Source: CANHEE01 sp043777755 (GTDB lineage: Bacteria; Bacteroidota; Bacteroidia; Chitinophagales; Saprospiraceae). Taken from it: a stretch of DNA of 19,781 bases. The stretch covers positions 1-19,781 of the forward strand of contig JAYWHK010000270.1 of assembly GCA_043777755.1 (NCBI GenBank). The letters are read 5' to 3'. The notes beneath the pieces were generated by a model that had not been told where the DNA came from, did not search any database, and saw only the letters and a program-made list of their open reading frames with translations. Each line of letters starts with the position of its first letter. Position 1 is the first letter of the stretch. The position numbers and the translations under genes are program-made. Positions 14,420 through 19,781 of the stretch are shown piece by piece.

Positions 14420-14442
14420 TAAATGAAAAAATTTTAAAAAAA

Positions 14443-14574
14443 ATGTCTGAAGAAAAATCAAATATAAATTGGAAATTAATACTCGCAGTAGTATTAGTTG
14501 CAGCAGGGATTGCTTATTTATTAATGGATATGGCAAGTTCGGGTTCGTCATTAGAAATGAATGGCTCACATTAA
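14443..14574 (+). CDS. 43-residue single-helix membrane protein upstream of prpE
   Basis: The ATG at 14443 opens a 43-residue frame: MSEEKSNINW, a hydrophobic helix (KLILAVVLVAAGIAYLLMDM, residues 11-30) and a short Ser/Gly-rich tail ending NGSH. The stop at 14572-14574 is 13 nt before the prpE ATG, so the two are very likely co-transcribed. The frame has a clear helix, coding-like composition and tight spacing, which support a real gene despite its size. The polarity suggests a cytoplasmic acidic N-terminus. I do not recognise a family. It lies just downstream of a terminator-like hairpin, so it could head the prpE transcript. Confidence 0.65.
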   Translation: MSEEKSNINWKLILAVVLVAAGIAYLLMDMASSGSSLEMNGSH

Positions 14575-14587
14575 GTAATTTTTAGCA

Positions 14588-16468
<1,881 letters not shown>

Positions 16469-16513
16469 ATTATAGATTTTGTATTATAGATTTTGTTTTC
16501 GTTTTGTTTTGAG

Positions 16514-16549
16514 TCGCTTGCCTTGTGAAATGCAAGGCAGCGATTTTTT
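16514..16549 (+). terminator. Rho-independent terminator after prpE
   Basis: TCGCTTGCCTTG (16514-16525) pairs with CAAGGCAGCGA (16533-16543), with one bulged base and a 7-nt loop, followed by six T (16544-16549). Confidence 0.85.
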
Positions 16550-16620
16550 AGCAAATTACGCAGTATAGGAACACTGATTGTACTGATTTTTATGATAAAT
16601 TATGTTTTTTTTAATTTTCC

Positions 16621-17193
16621 TTAAATATCTTCAATCGTTGAAATTTTTAGGCGAAAACCATTGAGAACATTTTCACCGCTGAGTGTTTCGTCAAAAGAAA
16701 CGAGGTCTTGGCTACCGTCCAAACGATAAATATAGGTTATGCGGTTCGCTCGGTCAATTAGCCACCCAAGGCGGACACCATTAGCGATATACTCAGACAT
16801 TTTATGTTGTAATTCTTTTAGAGAATCTGTTTCGGAACGAATTTCTACAACAAAATCAGGTGCAATAGGAGCAAATTTTTTTCGTAAATCTGCTGCGAGT
16901 TGTTCCCAGCGATTTTTGGCTATCCAAGCCGTATCGGGAGATTTTACTGAAGTATCGGGCAAAGTAAAACCAGTAGAAGAGTCGAATGCTTTTCCCTCTT
17001 GTGTTGATTTATTCCAATCTCTGATTTCACCAGAGATTTCAAAGTTAAAATTGCCTGTTTCTGAGCCTGTTGGTTCCATAATAACAATTGTACCGTCTTT
17101 GAGACGTTCCATACGTAACTCATTCATTTGACAAAGTTCAAAAAACTCGTCGTCTGACAGTCTATTTTTAAGTCGTACTAACGTATCTACCAT
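16621..17193 (-). CDS. Uma2-family (DUF820) restriction-endonuclease-fold protein
   Basis: The 190-residue product has the Uma2/DUF820 layout: an N-terminal FFELCQMNELRMERLKDGTI segment, IVIMEPTGSETGNFNFEI, the core SPDTAWI (about residues 84-90), APDFVVEIRSETDS (about 111-124) and KMSEYIANGVRLGWLID. The Asp of SPD, the Glu of VVEIRS and the nearby Lys/Arg residues are in the positions of a PD-(D/E)XK nuclease site, though the usual K is not obvious in VEIRS. The biological role of this family is poorly known; it is abundant in cyanobacteria and Bacteroidota and often found as scattered single genes. It is transcribed against its neighbours between prpE and acs, so it looks inserted into a metabolic locus. 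Nothing here shows a partner toxin, antitoxin or modification enzyme. Confidence 0.88.
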   Translation of the reverse strand: MVDTLVRLKNRLSDDEFFELCQMNELRMERLKDGTIVIMEPTGSETGNFNFEISGEIRDWNKSTQEGKAFDSSTGFTLPDTSVKSPDTAWIAKNRWEQLAADLRKKFAPIAPDFVVEIRSETDSLKELQHKMSEYIANGVRLGWLIDRANRITYIYRLDGSQDLVSFDETLSGENVLNGFRLKISTIEDI

Positions 17194-17215
17194 GATAAAA
17201 AATTTAATTGTACCA

Positions 17216-17245
17216 CAAATATAAGAATAATTTCTTTTTTATCAA
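17216..17245 (-). promoter_or_regulatory. Promoter of the Uma2-family gene
   Basis: On the reverse strand TTG (17243-17245), a 19-nt spacer and TATATTTG (17216-17223) match the Bacteroidota consensus. The ATG is about 22 nt downstream. Confidence 0.7.
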
Positions 17246-17264
17246 TAAATTTGACCTTAATTGT

Positions 17265-17295
17265 TTTAATTTTTAATTACTTTAATTTTTAATTA
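17265..17295 (+). repeat. 15-bp tandem direct repeat in the acs leader
   Basis: TTTAATTTTTAATTA occurs at 17265-17279 and again at 17281-17295, separated by one C. It ends 5 nt before the acs ATG. No clear TAnnTTTG element is visible in this gap. Confidence 0.7.
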
Positions 17296-17300
17296 TAAAT

Positions 17301-19205
<1,905 letters not shown>

Positions 19206-19231
19206 TCGTAATAATTGTAAAAAATAATGAT

Positions 19232-19268
19232 AAAAAAGTCGCTCAGTGTAAAACTGAGCGACTTTTTT
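19232..19268 (+). terminator. Rho-independent terminator after acs
   Basis: A 16-bp perfect stem (AAAAAAGTCGCTCAGT with ACTGAGCGACTTTTTT) around a 5-nt loop GTAAA. The flanking A and T runs make it a bidirectional terminator. Confidence 0.93.
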
Positions 19269-19351
19269 ATGCTACAATTTCTTCTTAGACCACTAAAAGA
19301 ATACTCAAAAGGTGTCCTAAAAGACTCATGTACTGGCAAATTAAGAAGGAT

Positions 19352-19484
19352 TTAGCACACGAATTATCGCAGATAAAATCAATAAATTGATTTCACTCAC
19401 GGATTTTCACAGATTCCTCACGAAGGGAATCCGTGAAAATCCGTGAGTGATGCGAAGCATCATCTGTGCAAATTCATGTGCTAA
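19352..19484. repeat. Nested palindromic element
   Basis: Inner arms TCACTCACGGATTTTCACAG... (19393-19416) and its partner at 19427-19450 pair over 24 nt with one mismatch around a 10-nt loop. Outer arms at 19352-19374 and 19462-19484 pair over 23 nt with four mismatches (TTAGCACA...TGTGCTAA). A mini-hairpin GATGC-GAA-GCATC (about 19449-19461) sits on the right side. It lies in the 576-bp gene-poor tail after acs; otherwise 19206-19781 holds the acs terminator, AT-rich DNA and the right-hand copy of the 19-bp repeat. Confidence 0.8.
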
Positions 19485-19550
19485 ATTAATCTTTATTGGA
19501 GCAACAAGTTGGCTGCACTTAGGATATTTTTAGCTATAATCCACCATCAC

Positions 19551-19628
19551 TTAATATTTTACAGTAAGTAATTTTGTAATTTCTTCTTGCAATTTTTCGC
19601 CAAGTAAATTTTCTGTTGTATTTTGCAT
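19551..19628 (-). CDS. Possible 25-residue peptide or remnant of a gene start
   Basis: The reverse-strand frame from ATG at 19628 reads MQNTTENLLGEKLQEEITKL and ends LTVKY before TAA at 19551. It is amphipathic and coding-like in codon use, but very short, with no ribosome-binding signal and no known family. It may be the beginning of a decayed gene. The overlapping longer frame (19534-19743) looks less protein-like. Confidence 0.25.
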   Translation of the reverse strand: MQNTTENLLGEKLQEEITKLLTVKY

Positions 19629-19687
19629 CGAGTTTTAAGTGATAGTTATTGAATGTCGAAAATCCAAAGTTACTATTTTTACTTATA

Positions 19688-19706
19688 TACTCGATGTTCC
19701 AGTTTT
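19688..19706 (-). repeat. 19-bp sequence, inverted copy of the one at 79-97
   Basis: The reverse complement of this stretch is AAAACTGGAACATCGAGTA, identical to 79-97. Flanks differ on both sides after 1 or 2 bases. It lies in AT-rich, apparently non-coding DNA. Confidence 0.6.
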
Positions 19707-19781
19707 CTAAAAACAGAACATTTTTTAAAATTATAAAAAACAATATTTGTTTTTATAGTAAAATATTGATATTTTATTTTT

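Noticed and set aside
19534..19743. 69-residue reverse frame at the right end
   Set aside because: No recognised motif, AT-rich, and a different frame over part of it looks more coding-like. It is mentioned only because it contains the 19-bp repeat.

Overview
The window is AT-rich DNA from a member of the Bacteroidota. The signs are a type IX secretion (T9SS) C-terminal sorting domain with the YPNPF motif, promoters of the form TTG-N19/20-TAnnTTTG, near absence of Shine-Dalgarno sequences, and protein families typical of the phylum. A Cytophagales-like lineage is plausible but cannot be fixed from this sequence. No tRNA, rRNA, CRISPR array or intact insertion sequence was seen.

Layout. (1) 1-4784: a very large secreted-protein gene that looks broken. 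Its left end keeps only the second half of an M23 metallopeptidase domain, a single-base frameshift lies near 1536, and the long remainder ends in a T9SS sorting domain. (2) 4843-6032: a small lipoprotein of unknown role and a stand-alone gluconate 2-dehydrogenase subunit 3-like protein. (3) 6306-9813: a small two-helix membrane protein, a sodium/solute symporter fused through a STAC-like segment to a histidine kinase (CrbS/CbrA type), and a receiver-only response regulator. Two copies of a short intergenic repeat bracket this block. (4) 10022-10321: a reverse-strand ArsR-type regulator, divergent from the next operon. (5) 10782-14308: an outer-membrane porin, an MHS-type MFS transporter and a small membrane protein. 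(6) 14443-16468: a 43-residue one-helix protein and propionyl-CoA synthetase (prpE). (7) 16621-17193: a reverse-strand Uma2-family nuclease gene. (8) 17301-19205: acetyl-CoA synthetase (acs), followed by a strong terminator and a gene-poor tail with a large nested palindrome.

Working hypothesis: 6306-19205 is largely a short-chain carboxylate module. Porin and MFS transporter would bring acetate, propionate or a related acid across the two membranes; PrpE and Acs activate it to the CoA thioester; and the symporter-kinase senses or transports such a substrate. In Vibrio and Pseudomonas, CrbS-type symporter-kinases control acs, so the proximity is meaningful. The response regulator here has no DNA-binding domain, so the link to transcription is open. 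The ArsR protein, and the twin ATATAG-N4-CTATAT palindromes in the arsR/porin intergenic region, one touching the porin promoter, are a candidate local switch.
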